Assembly (NCBI GenBank): GCA_965279165.1 | Contig: OZ257140.1 | Location: 2,914,001 to 2,978,000, forward strand | Length of the DNA stretch: 64,000 nt | Direction: 5' to 3' | Source: JBAYIE01 sp965279165 | GTDB taxonomy: Bacteria > Bacteroidota > Bacteroidia > UKL13-3 | In this document: one piece after another, positions 18,829 through 27,777 of the stretch | How the letters are laid out: the number at the start of each line of letters is the position of its first letter | Numbering within the stretch: position 1 is the first letter of the stretch | Position numbers and translations under genes: made by a program | The notes under the pieces: generated by a model | What the model saw: only the letters and a program-made list of their open reading frames with translations | Database searches by the model: none | Told to the model about the DNA's origin: nothing

Positions 18829-19998
18829 TTATTCTTTAATAAATTTCAATGTTTTGGTTTCATTTCCTGCTACCAATTCTACCAAATAGATACCTGCAGG
18901 TAAGGACCCAACAATCATTTCTTGTTTATGGGATGCAGTTAGGTAAATTCTTCCTTGCATATCTGTTACCATTATTTTATCCATTTTTTTATTGATATGA
19001 AGGATGTCACTGGTAGGATTTGGATAAATAGAAAATGCAGTTTCCTCGTTAATTGTAATAAAACCGGTAGTGGAATTGGTTTTTTTCATTATTGATCCCG
19101 CTGCACCAACCGAATAAGTTGCATTACCAATCACTGTTACCATTTGAGCACCTTTGGTGGATTCTTTTATCCAGGTGGTTCCTCCGTCATTGGTTGCATA
19201 AATACCACTTGCTCCAGCTATATATCCTTTGGTGTTGGAGGTAAAAGTAGTACTATTAAAATAATTTGGTGTGGGGAAAAAAATAGTCATATCAATCGTA
19301 GTAATATTCGCCATAGCATCCGTAGTTTTGTATGCTTTATCTATTTGATGAATAAAAAATCCGGTGGAGGAGTTTTCGGGAAATTGAATTCCTTTTGCAT
19401 TTGCAGTTGGATATTCTGTCGCCATTAAGGTGTTTGTGGTCCAATTGGCTCCATTGTCATAGCTATAGGCATACTTAGCTGGTTTTGAACCGGAAAGATA
19501 AACCGTATCACCAAACCAATCCATATCATAAATATTATTCCAGCCTGTATTATATGCTGCTACATTAGTCCAAGTAACTCCATTATCGATGCTTTTTTCT
19601 ACATAACCGCCTGAAGTGGTTATATGGCAAACATGATTTTTACAGCGGATTGAAAGATTAGTTCTGCCGTTAGCAGAAGAAACAACATTCCAAGTATCTC
19701 CTGCATCATAAGAAATTACAATAGCACCTCCATTTCCCACAGCGACTACCGTATCTCCTCCCGAAAAAGTAACATCTTGGTACAATCCTGTTGGTGTTTT
19801 AACGGTCCAAGTGGTTCCTCCATCGCTTGTTTTAACGATTGCACCATCACCAACAGCTACTCCTACTAGTTCGGTTTTAAAAGCGGCTGCATTTAATTGA
19901 ACGGTTGTGTTGCTCGTTTGATCTGTCCATTGGGCATTGGATACATGTGAAAATAGCATTCCGGTAAAAGCAAATACGGGAAGTAATAGTGTTTTCAT
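18829..19998 (-). CDS. Secreted YCF48/BNR-type beta-propeller protein with T9SS tail
   Basis: 389 residues. The signal peptide ends near SNAQW. Repeated blades carry the Asp-box-like words TSDGGTTWTV, SYDAGDTWNV, SIDNGVTWTN, SYDNGANWTT and TNDGGTTWIK, the pattern of photosystem stability/BNR-like propellers. The C-terminus is a T9SS type A sorting domain (FSIYPNPTSD ... LPAGIYLVEL ... KTLKFIKE). It is likely cell-surface or released; ligand or enzymatic activity is unknown. Confidence 0.8.
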   Translation of the reverse strand: MKTLLLPVFAFTGMLFSHVSNAQWTDQTSNTTVQLNAAAFKTELVGVAVGDGAIVKTSDGGTTWTVKTPTGLYQDVTFSGGDTVVAVGNGGAIVISYDAGDTWNVVSSANGRTNLSIRCKNHVCHITTSGGYVEKSIDNGVTWTNVAAYNTGWNNIYDMDWFGDTVYLSGSKPAKYAYSYDNGANWTTNTLMATEYPTANAKGIQFPENSSTGFFIHQIDKAYKTTDAMANITTIDMTIFFPTPNYFNSTTFTSNTKGYIAGASGIYATNDGGTTWIKESTKGAQMVTVIGNATYSVGAAGSIMKKTNSTTGFITINEETAFSIYPNPTSDILHINKKMDKIMVTDMQGRIYLTASHKQEMIVGSLPAGIYLVELVAGNETKTLKFIKE

Positions 19999-20096
19999 TG
20001 TTTTGTTATTTTTGGTTAATCAAAAGTAATTTACATTCTTATTACCTACAATACGTAATTTGGGTGATTTTTATAACCCATAACTCATCATTCATT

Positions 20097-20146
20097 CCCG
20101 CATGTAAAAACTACGTCGTTCCTCCTTGTTTTTATCGCGCGGGATT
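20097..20146. repeat. 50-bp hairpin element, copy A
   Basis: It begins CCCGCATGTAAAAAC and ends GTTTTTATCGCGCGGGATT. The ends pair as an imperfect inverted repeat (CCCGC with GCGGG, TAAAAA with TTTTTA). It is nearly identical to 35531-35580 and related to 60797-60845. Confidence 0.85.
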
Positions 20147-20169
20147 AAAAAACGCATAACTCATCATTC

Positions 20170-20249
20170 GTATCTCATAACTCATATCTCATATCTCATA
20201 ACTCATATCTCATAACTTATATCTTATAACTCATATCTCATAACTCATT
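20170..20249. repeat. Heptamer tandem repeat (ATCTCAT / AACTCAT)
   Basis: About eleven 7-base units alternating ATCTCAT, AACTCAT and AACTTAT, ending just before the PASTA gene. A sister array with ATCTTAT/AACTTAT units lies at 28415-28480. Confidence 0.85.
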
Positions 20250-20287
20250 TTGTCTTCCCCCAATAATTCGTGATATTTGGCTCCTGA

Positions 20288-21037
20288 ATGAAATTAATAA
20301 AAGCACTTGGAGCCAATTTAATTGTGGTTACCTTGGTATTGGTAATCATCATTTCCGGAGTTGCCTTCGTACTAAAAGGAGTAACCCGCCATGGCGAGTC
20401 GTTAACCGTGCCCGACATAACTGGAATGTTACTTCCGGAGGCAGAAAAGATACTTGCTGAAAAAAAGCTCAGGTACTTTATTACCGACTCTTTATTTTTT
20501 GAAGACAAGCCTGCATCCAGTATTCTTGAGCAAAATCCGGAACCACAGGCAAAGGTTAAGGAAGGTCGAATTATTTATATTACCATTAATAGCAATACAG
20601 CACCCTTAATTAACATACCGGATTTAACCGATGTATCGCTGCGTCAAGCCCAGGTTATGTTGCAAAGCGTAGGATTGAAAGTAGGGGAGCTAATTTATAA
20701 ACCGGATATCGCACAAAATGTGGTTCTTGATCAGTTGTATGGTGGAAAAAGCATTCGTGTATCCGACAGAATTCCTAAAGGTGCTGCAATTGATTTGGTT
20801 CTTGGAAATGGACTTGGCGATTCGGCCAGCGTTTTAATACCTAATTTAGTAGGACTTTCTTTACAGGAAGCCTATAATTTATTAACGTCTTCTTCGTTAA
20901 ACCTTGGAGCTGTAATTTACCAGGGTAATATTTCGGATACTACTTCCGCTAGGGTGTTTCGTCAGAATCCTGCCTTTTCGGAATCAGTATCTTTAAAACC
21001 CGGTGAAACCGTAGATATCTATTTAAACCAAGAATGA
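20288..21037 (+). CDS. Membrane-anchored PASTA-domain protein
   Basis: 249 residues. A single N-terminal transmembrane anchor (about 8-30, VVTLVLVIIISGVAFVL) is followed by three PASTA domains beginning near VPDITGMLLPEAE, IPDLTDVSLRQAQ and IPNLVGLSLQEAY. Such domains bind peptidoglycan fragments or proteins in the periplasm. Unlike the kinases and PBPs that usually carry PASTA domains, no catalytic domain is present. The stop overlaps the next gene by four bases (ATGA), so the two are translationally coupled. Confidence 0.88.
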   Translation: MKLIKALGANLIVVTLVLVIIISGVAFVLKGVTRHGESLTVPDITGMLLPEAEKILAEKKLRYFITDSLFFEDKPASSILEQNPEPQAKVKEGRIIYITINSNTAPLINIPDLTDVSLRQAQVMLQSVGLKVGELIYKPDIAQNVVLDQLYGGKSIRVSDRIPKGAAIDLVLGNGLGDSASVLIPNLVGLSLQEAYNLLTSSSLNLGAVIYQGNISDTTSARVFRQNPAFSESVSLKPGETVDIYLNQE

Positions 21038-23910
21038 AGTCCTTTTGTCTTCTAAGTACGTTTATTTTACTTTATTTCTTTGCCTTTCCGCAGGGTAAAG
21101 AAGCAAAAGTGCCATTGTTGTCTAATCCGAAACTCCGGGGATTAACTGTGGATACAAAATCGGAAATCAAACCACCTATCTTTTCAAAGGCTTCAACCAC
21201 CAGTGGAATATATCCATTTATCGATTGGTTTAACCATCCCGGTCAGCAATTATCAGATAGCCTTTGGACCAAAAGTCATGCCCGTATCCAAAATAGCCGT
21301 GTTGTGTTTAATGCCCTCGACTCGAATGGCGTTGTGCATGGTGGTGCCGGCAACAACGGCGATATATTGCACTCGCAAACCTTTTCTTATTATCCACAAA
21401 ACCAGGAAGCATATGTGCTTTTTAATTATAGCACAGGCAGTACTTGGTTACCTACCGATTCGCTGGTCTTAAGATTCAAGACGAGTGGAGGTAATTATGT
21501 TTCTATATGGACATCGGATGCCAATCCTGCTGAAGCAATGGATATCCTCATCAATATTGCGGAATTGTATAATTATTCATCCGTAAATTTTGATTTTGAA
21601 TTTGTTTGTTATACCAATCTTTCAAATACGAATACACAAACATTTTTATTGCATCATTTTACCCTGTCGGATAAATGGAGTTTGCCTGTTTATGAAAACT
21701 TTTACCTCTTTGACTCGGTTCGTAAACTGCCTAGTCCGGCCTATTGGATGAAACGCCAGACCAATACAAACACCAACTTAGAAACGGGATTTGGTAACAG
21801 CAATACGGTTGTTTTTGATTCGTACGACGAATTTGGAAATGTTTACCATAATGCGAATGGATTAACAGGAAATACAGATACACTCATTTCTCATTTAATT
21901 AATCTCAAGAAATTTGATGTAGCGGATTCCGTTTATTTAAGATTTTATGTTAAAGCGCTCGATAACGCAACTTTAAATGATTCTTTATTTCTCGAATTTC
22001 GCAACAATGCCGGTGCCGGTTTGTGGACTCGGATATGGAATGTCAATGGATCCGTTAAAAATAAGTTTATTCCGGTGTATCAACTTATCAATTATGGAAA
22101 ATTTAGGGGTGAAAATTTTCAGTTCAGGCTTATCTCAAAAGGAAAATACAGTGCTTCCGACAGTCTCAAGTTTATGGTTGCCGGGGTTAATGCCGGTAGG
22201 CGCCGTGCATTGCCATTCATTGACGATTTTTCCGGATCGGTTCTTTACCCCGATCAGAGAAACTGGTCTACCAAACATACGTATATCAACAACCATTTTC
22301 CTGTTCGTCCTCCAAGTGTAAATGTGGCGACTTTCGATGCACTGGATAAAAATGGTAACGCTTACATTACCGGTACTCGTTACAGTGATACCTTGACTTC
22401 CGTTTCCATCAATTTGTCTTCCTTAAGTGCATCCGATACCGGAGTTTATTTAAGTTTCTGGGTCGAACCGAAAGGTTTAGGCGATTCACCAAATCAATCC
22501 GATTCGTTGATACTCGAATTTCGTAATTCGGCAACAAACAATACTGCTTACCGCAATGTTTGGAAAGGAGCCAGAAGTGCGTATCCAACAGATACTTTTA
22601 CTTTGGTTACCATTCATTTGGATACCAATTGGTTTCATGATGATTTTCAATTTCGATTTAAGAATGTAAGTACAAAATACGGTAACTTAAACCATTGGCA
22701 TTTGGATTACGTGCGATTAGATAAATCAGGGCTCGCTGCCATGTCTTATTATAATGATGTGGCATTGAGTGAAACACCCGGAACGATGATTACGCCTTAT
22801 ACTTCGATGCCGTATACGCATTTTGCTGTCAATCCCGCAGGTTTTTTAAAATCATCGCAAACAATTAAAGCCTTTAATAATGCAGCAACTGCAAAACCAA
22901 TTTCCTGGAGTCGCGAAATCTTTAACCCTTCGGGTGCACGTATCGATACTTTTGGAAGCGGACAAGGAAATGTGATTCGTGAAATAACAGCTATTCTTCC
23001 GGGAATAAGTAACCTTAATACTGCACCAAACTCGGATTCTACTGTGTTTTCTGCTCGATATACATCCACTACATTTGGTTCCGGAGATAATAATATTTTA
23101 TCAAACGATACTGCTTCGGTTGTAACAGTATTCAGTAATTATTATGCTTACGATGATGGATCTGCTGAAAACGGATATGCCATTCAAAATACAACAGGAA
23201 AGGTGGCTTTGGAGTACAATTTAACCAAATCTGATACACTTTTTGGAGTTACGATGTTTTTTAACCAATCGGTATCAGATGTTAGTACACGCAATTTTGA
23301 TTTGTTGGTTTGGCGTAATATCAATACCAATGGTAACGGAACGGGTGAAGATGAATTGGGAAGGTATTCTCTTTTGTCGCCGGTGTATACCAATTCAATA
23401 AACGGATTCTATTTTTATAAGTTTGTTAACCCAATTATTTTACCTGCTGGTAAATTCTATATAGGATGGTCGCAATCACAAATATTTAGTTTAAATATTG
23501 GGTTGGATGAAAATTATTTCGCAGGAAACAGTGCGGTAAACCCCAATATGTATTACTTTTTGGATGATATTGGAGTGTGGCAACAAACAACACTCACCGG
23601 TGCTTTGATGCTACGTCCGGTTATTGGAAAGTGGCTTGATCCTCCTGTTTCTGTCGGAACGGTTTATGCCAAAGAAGAACCTTCCTTATCTGTATATCCA
23701 AACCCTGCACAAGACTATATCTATATTAAAGGTTGGTCCGATAAACCTTACACAATTTGCTTATTGGATATTTCCGGACGTACCGTTGTTCAACCGATGC
23801 TGGTTAAAGATAAACTTGATTTACCCGAGTTACCTGCCGGGATGTATTTTGTGCATGTTATCGACGACAAAGGAATTAATCGGGTAAAGAAAATTCTTAT
23901 CCAGCGGTAA
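21034..23910 (+). CDS. Large T9SS-secreted protein with repeated jelly-roll-like modules
   Basis: 958 residues. The signal peptide covers about residues 1-19 (ends FAFPQG). Three modules of roughly 180 residues share an opening pattern, PFIDWFNHPG..., VYENFYLF... and PFIDDFSGSV..., each followed by VVFNALDSNG, VVFDSYDEFG or ATFDALDKNG, resembling MAM/concanavalin-like folds. The C-terminus is a T9SS type A sorting domain (LSVYPNPAQDYI ... LPAGMYFVHV). It is probably a cell-surface adhesin or structural protein; function is inferred only from architecture. It is coupled to the upstream PASTA gene. Confidence 0.78.
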   Translation: MKSFCLLSTFILLYFFAFPQGKEAKVPLLSNPKLRGLTVDTKSEIKPPIFSKASTTSGIYPFIDWFNHPGQQLSDSLWTKSHARIQNSRVVFNALDSNGVVHGGAGNNGDILHSQTFSYYPQNQEAYVLFNYSTGSTWLPTDSLVLRFKTSGGNYVSIWTSDANPAEAMDILINIAELYNYSSVNFDFEFVCYTNLSNTNTQTFLLHHFTLSDKWSLPVYENFYLFDSVRKLPSPAYWMKRQTNTNTNLETGFGNSNTVVFDSYDEFGNVYHNANGLTGNTDTLISHLINLKKFDVADSVYLRFYVKALDNATLNDSLFLEFRNNAGAGLWTRIWNVNGSVKNKFIPVYQLINYGKFRGENFQFRLISKGKYSASDSLKFMVAGVNAGRRRALPFIDDFSGSVLYPDQRNWSTKHTYINNHFPVRPPSVNVATFDALDKNGNAYITGTRYSDTLTSVSINLSSLSASDTGVYLSFWVEPKGLGDSPNQSDSLILEFRNSATNNTAYRNVWKGARSAYPTDTFTLVTIHLDTNWFHDDFQFRFKNVSTKYGNLNHWHLDYVRLDKSGLAAMSYYNDVALSETPGTMITPYTSMPYTHFAVNPAGFLKSSQTIKAFNNAATAKPISWSREIFNPSGARIDTFGSGQGNVIREITAILPGISNLNTAPNSDSTVFSARYTSTTFGSGDNNILSNDTASVVTVFSNYYAYDDGSAENGYAIQNTTGKVALEYNLTKSDTLFGVTMFFNQSVSDVSTRNFDLLVWRNINTNGNGTGEDELGRYSLLSPVYTNSINGFYFYKFVNPIILPAGKFYIGWSQSQIFSLNIGLDENYFAGNSAVNPNMYYFLDDIGVWQQTTLTGALMLRPVIGKWLDPPVSVGTVYAKEEPSLSVYPNPAQDYIYIKGWSDKPYTICLLDISGRTVVQPMLVKDKLDLPELPAGMYFVHVIDDKGINRVKKILIQR

Positions 23911-23947
23911 ACTTCATGTAATTGTTTTATTTTCGTATCAAACAAGG

Positions 23948-24259
23948 ATGATTATGCACGATATAACAATTGAAGAATTGAAAGAAAGAATGGATAAAGG
24001 GGAGTCTTTAAACATTATTGATGTGCGGGAAGTGCACGAGTTTGATGAATTCAATATTGGAGCTAAACTCATACCTTTAGGACATTTACCTGAACGCATT
24101 CACGAACTGGAAGCTTTTAAGGATAAAGAATTGATTCTCCATTGCCGTTCCGGAAACCGTAGCGGTCAAGCCAAACTTTTTTTGGAAGACCTTGGTTTTA
24201 CAGGTGTTCGCAATCTGTTAGGAGGTATGCTGGCTTGGCAAGATAAATATGGGTCATAA
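23948..24259 (+). CDS. Single-domain rhodanese-like protein
   Basis: 103 residues, cytosolic. It has a rhodanese fold with active-site loop HCRSGNRS, persulfide cysteine C66, preceded by IIDVREVHEFDEFNIG. It likely carries sulfane sulfur as thiosulfate sulfurtransferase or persulfide carrier. First of a tight operon with the multihaem cytochrome and mltG. TATTTTCG at 23928-23935 is close to the -7 box. An alternative in-frame start is the third codon (ATG). Confidence 0.88.
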   Translation: MIMHDITIEELKERMDKGESLNIIDVREVHEFDEFNIGAKLIPLGHLPERIHELEAFKDKELILHCRSGNRSGQAKLFLEDLGFTGVRNLLGGMLAWQDKYGS

Positions 24260-24270
24260 TCTTATTGCCC

Positions 24271-26211
24271 ATGAAAAGGATAATAAGTAAAGTACGAACT
24301 TATCCCGTAACTTCATTCCTATTAATAGCAATTTTTATTTCGGTTTTTGTAACCTTACAATGGAGTTGTAATGACAACCAATCAGTTGAAAAATCACTCT
24401 ATTTAAACCACAACGATTCGGTTAAATATGTTGGTATGCAAACTTGCCAATCCTGTCATGCCGCTATCTATAATTCATTTATACAAACCGGCATGGGTAG
24501 TTCGTTTGGGTTGGCCACACGAATAAAAAGTGCAGCTAATTTTGGAACACATCATGTTGTTTTCGATAAGTACAACAACTTTTATTACTATCCGTTTTGG
24601 AGAAACGATTCGATGTTTATATCCGAATTCAGATTAAAAGAAAAAGATACTATTTATAAACGAACCGAATATGTAAAGTATATCATTGGATCGGGTCAAC
24701 ATACCAATTCACATCTAATGGAGGTAAATGGTTATATATACCAATTGCCATTAACTTGGTATTCGCAAAGCAAAAAATGGGACTTGCCTCCCGGATTTGA
24801 AAAGGGCAGAAACGTAAGGTTTAACAGAGATATTGGTTTTGAATGCATGAGTTGCCATAATGCATTACCCGATTTTGTAGAAAATTCAACCAATAAATTC
24901 ACCAATATTCCACAAGGTATTGATTGTGAAAGATGCCATGGGCCGGGCGAAATGCACGTAAAAGAAAGACTTACCGGCAGCAAAGTGGATACTTCTCAAA
25001 TGCCGGATTATACGATTGTAAATCCGAAACGATTAACATGGGAATTACAAACAGATATATGTCAGCGATGCCATTTACAAGGAAATGCCGTTGTTAAGCA
25101 CGGTAAATCATTTTCCGATTTTAGACCTGGAAAACATTTGTCGGATTACATGGATATTTACATGCCTAAGTACATCGGACATGAAGAAGAATTCATCATG
25201 GCAAGTCATGCACAACGTTTACAAATGAGTAAGTGTTTTATCAATGCGGATCAATCCAAAGCATTAACCTGTATCACTTGTCATAATCCACATGTGAGTG
25301 TTAAAGTAACAGGTAAACAAATTTTTAACAATGCTTGTATACAATGCCACCAAGACAATAAAACCTGCACCGAAACAACCGCCCTACGAATGGCAAAAGA
25401 AGATAATTGCTGGGGTTGTCATATGCCTAAATCAGGTACCATTGATATTCCGCATGTAACGGTTACCGATCACTTTATCCGAAAACCATTAAAGAAAAGA
25501 GTAAAGGATGAATTGAAAATATTTGCAGGAATATATTGCATCAATAATAAATCGAGTGACCAGGAAACCAAGGCGAAGGCATACCTAGCTTATCGGGAAA
25601 AATTTGAAGGTGAAATGACTGCTTTGGATTCGGCAGAAAAGATCGTACAATCCTTAGGAAATACGGAAAATTCAAACATCGTATTGCGTATTCATTTGTT
25701 GTTTTTACGCAATGATTATTTGGGAATTATACGGTTAATAAAAAATATACAAATCCAAAGTTTAAATGATCCGTGGACATGCTATCGTATCGGTCAGTCA
25801 TACCAAAATGTGCAACAAAATGAAATGGCATATTCATGGTATGCAGAAGCAAATCGATTGGCACCCGAGAATCTTGATTTTGCCAATAAGCAAGGTGCAA
25901 TATTAATTGCAATGGGAAAGGTGGAAGAAGGAATTCGATTGCTTGAAACATTGATAAAAACGCAGCCCAAACAACCTGAAGTATTGACAAATATTGGTTT
26001 TGGTTATGTAGTTCAGAAGCAATACGAATTGGCAATGAGATATTACGACCAGTCGCTTTCACTAAATCCCGATATGCAACAAACCTTGTATAACAAAGCC
26101 GCCTTGTGTAATTTGTTAGGCCGAAAAATGGAAGCGAAAGCAATCCTTTTGCAATTATTGAAAAAGGATCCTACCAATAACCAACTTCAACAAATTTTAG
26201 AAACCATATAA
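24271..26211 (+). CDS. Heptahaem cytochrome c with C-terminal TPR domain
   Basis: 646 residues. An N-terminal signal/anchor spans about 12-32. Seven CxxCH haem sites are visible: CQSCH (C59), CMSCH, CERCH, CQRCH, CITCH, CIQCH and CWGCH, all before about residue 385. The last ~200 residues form TPR-like helices (MAYSWYAEANRLAPE ... PEVLTNIGFGYVVQKQYELAMRYYDQSLSLNP). It is periplasmic or extracytoplasmic and transfers electrons, perhaps to oxidised nitrogen or sulfur compounds. No catalytic subunit is adjacent. The ATG at 24271 is preferred over an in-frame TTG two codons upstream. Confidence 0.85.
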   Translation: MKRIISKVRTYPVTSFLLIAIFISVFVTLQWSCNDNQSVEKSLYLNHNDSVKYVGMQTCQSCHAAIYNSFIQTGMGSSFGLATRIKSAANFGTHHVVFDKYNNFYYYPFWRNDSMFISEFRLKEKDTIYKRTEYVKYIIGSGQHTNSHLMEVNGYIYQLPLTWYSQSKKWDLPPGFEKGRNVRFNRDIGFECMSCHNALPDFVENSTNKFTNIPQGIDCERCHGPGEMHVKERLTGSKVDTSQMPDYTIVNPKRLTWELQTDICQRCHLQGNAVVKHGKSFSDFRPGKHLSDYMDIYMPKYIGHEEEFIMASHAQRLQMSKCFINADQSKALTCITCHNPHVSVKVTGKQIFNNACIQCHQDNKTCTETTALRMAKEDNCWGCHMPKSGTIDIPHVTVTDHFIRKPLKKRVKDELKIFAGIYCINNKSSDQETKAKAYLAYREKFEGEMTALDSAEKIVQSLGNTENSNIVLRIHLLFLRNDYLGIIRLIKNIQIQSLNDPWTCYRIGQSYQNVQQNEMAYSWYAEANRLAPENLDFANKQGAILIAMGKVEEGIRLLETLIKTQPKQPEVLTNIGFGYVVQKQYELAMRYYDQSLSLNPDMQQTLYNKAALCNLLGRKMEAKAILLQLLKKDPTNNQLQQILETI

Positions 26212-26213
26212 GG

Positions 26214-27263
26214 ATGGCTAAGAAAAGTACAGGAGAGAAAAAAACGATTTTGCGCATTACATTGGTATTGTTGCTAATTCTATTGTTTTCGGCAGGCTTA
26301 AAAATTTACGAAGAAGTTTTTGCCGATAATGTGAAAGAATCAACCGGAACAACCTATCTCTTTTATTATACCAACAAATCAATGGATGAAAATTTTAGGG
26401 AAATTGCTACGCAAAAGGTGTTGAAGAAACCGGCCTCCTTGCAACGGATTTTATGGTTAACCGGATATAGCGATATGGTAAAGCCCGGAAGATACAAGCT
26501 GAAAAGTGATGATAGTAATTTGGACCTATTACGTATGATGGTAACCGGTAGGCAGGAACCTATGGATATTGTTTTTACACAAGCAAACCGATTAAGTGAT
26601 ATTGCCGGTTTCTGGGGTAACCAACTGGAGGCGGATAGTTCCGAAATTGAATATTTACTTCAAAGTAATCTTTTGCAAGATTCCTTTCAACTGGATATAT
26701 ATAACCGTATTTCATTTTTTATTCCCAATACCTATAATTTTTACTGGAATACGTCAGCCGATAAATTAATCAGTAGAATGATGAAGGAATACCGCAGTTT
26801 CTGGGATTCAACAAAAAAAGCCAATGCTGCACAATTGAATTTATCTATTCAGGAAATTGCAGTTTTGGCTTCTATAGTACAAAAAGAAACCAATAAGGTA
26901 AATGAAATACCTGTTGTAGCCGGTGTTTATTATAACCGTTTGGCTAAGAAAATGCCACTACAAGCAGATCCTACCATCTTGTTTGTATTAAACGATAATC
27001 GGATTAAGAGAGTAGGAGGAGAGATGTTAAAAATTAATTCGCCTTACAATACTTACACCAATGTTGGATTACCACCCGGACCAATATGCATGCCATCTGT
27101 GCAGGCAATTAATGCTGTTCTACATTTGAAAAAGCACAAGTACTTGTATTTTTGTGCGAAGGAAGATTTCTCAGGCTACCATAATTTTGCAGTAGATTTT
27201 AATGGTCATCAGTTAAATGCAAGAAAATACCAGCGGGCATTAAACAAAAAAGGAATTAAATAG
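26214..27263 (+). CDS. mltG: Endolytic murein transglycosylase MltG
   Basis: 349 residues of the YceG family, which cuts nascent peptidoglycan and releases glycan strands from the membrane. A basic N-terminus and one transmembrane segment (about 13-30) precede the periplasmic domain. Signature stretches are LASIVQKETNKVNEIPVVAGVYYNR (cut here conceptually at the catalytic Glu of QKET), MPLQADPT and NTYTNVGLPPGPI. It starts two bases after the cytochrome stop, so it is in the same operon, an association without obvious functional logic. Confidence 0.9.
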   Translation: MAKKSTGEKKTILRITLVLLLILLFSAGLKIYEEVFADNVKESTGTTYLFYYTNKSMDENFREIATQKVLKKPASLQRILWLTGYSDMVKPGRYKLKSDDSNLDLLRMMVTGRQEPMDIVFTQANRLSDIAGFWGNQLEADSSEIEYLLQSNLLQDSFQLDIYNRISFFIPNTYNFYWNTSADKLISRMMKEYRSFWDSTKKANAAQLNLSIQEIAVLASIVQKETNKVNEIPVVAGVYYNRLAKKMPLQADPTILFVLNDNRIKRVGGEMLKINSPYNTYTNVGLPPGPICMPSVQAINAVLHLKKHKYLYFCAKEDFSGYHNFAVDFNGHQLNARKYQRALNKKGIK

Positions 27264-27314
27264 TACTTAATGTTTTAGTTGGTGAGAATGCTGAAAAGGG
27301 GACTTCTATTTTTA

Positions 27315-27353
27315 AGAGGCAAGAGGCAAGAGGCATTAGACAGGAGGCAAGAG
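27315..27353. repeat. Heptamer repeat (AGAGGCA)
   Basis: Units AAGAGGC repeated in 7-base phase, with one interruption. The same word recurs at 60712-60744 and briefly near 3995-4010. Confidence 0.75.
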
Positions 27354-27459
27354 TATGTTGCCTTATAAATTTTCATACAAATGGAAATGATTCTCCGTAT
27401 TGAAGTACTAATTGTTTTAGTTACAGAGCCAATTTATTTTCTGACTTTTCAATAATTGT

Positions 27460-27550
27460 AGCCCTGAAAGGGCGACATATCCAAGCATCCTGCGAAGCAG
27501 GTTGATAACCGATAAAATTATTCATCACAGCCCTGAAAGGGCGACATATC
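27460..27550. repeat. Two direct copies of AGCCCTGAAAGGGCGACATATC-type element
   Basis: A 22-base element starting AGCCCTGAAAGGGCGACAT occurs at 27460-27481 and 27529-27550. Each contains the small hairpin GCCCTGAAAGGGC. Between them sits another hairpin, CCTGCGAAGCAGG. Confidence 0.85.
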
Positions 27551-27724
27551 TTTTTCGAAGAGTTAAGTTTTAGTACCAGATGTTTTGTGGTGCATTACAT
27601 TGTAGGTAAGCTTTTTTGTTAAAAAGATGACTGACAAGGTAGTTTCTATTGTATCCAATCGCACCACTGCACCATTCCCCATTCATAATTCATAATTCAT
27701 AATTGTATCTCAAACTTCTATTAA

Positions 27725-27757
27725 TCTGTATTATTCTACTTTAATAAACTATCTTTG
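27725..27757 (+). promoter_or_regulatory. Putative promoter of the triple-repeat coiled-coil gene
   Basis: TCTG, 21 bases, then TATCTTTG (exact TAnnTTTG match) at 27750-27757, leaving about 13 bases of leader before the ATG at 27778. Confidence 0.5.
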
Positions 27758-27777
27758 ATTTACAAATAAATACCACT

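Larger units (their letters stand above)
27264..27777. other. Intergenic region with repeats, no gene
   Basis: 514 bases containing an AGAGGCA heptamer tract (27315-27353), two direct copies of a 22-base element (27460-27550), an ATTCATA tract (27681-27703) and a promoter for the next gene. I see no coding frame. Confidence 0.7.

Noticed and set aside
18585..18839. 84-residue frame after the dipeptidase
   Set aside because: It runs through the bidirectional terminator, has no recognisable features and poor codon character.
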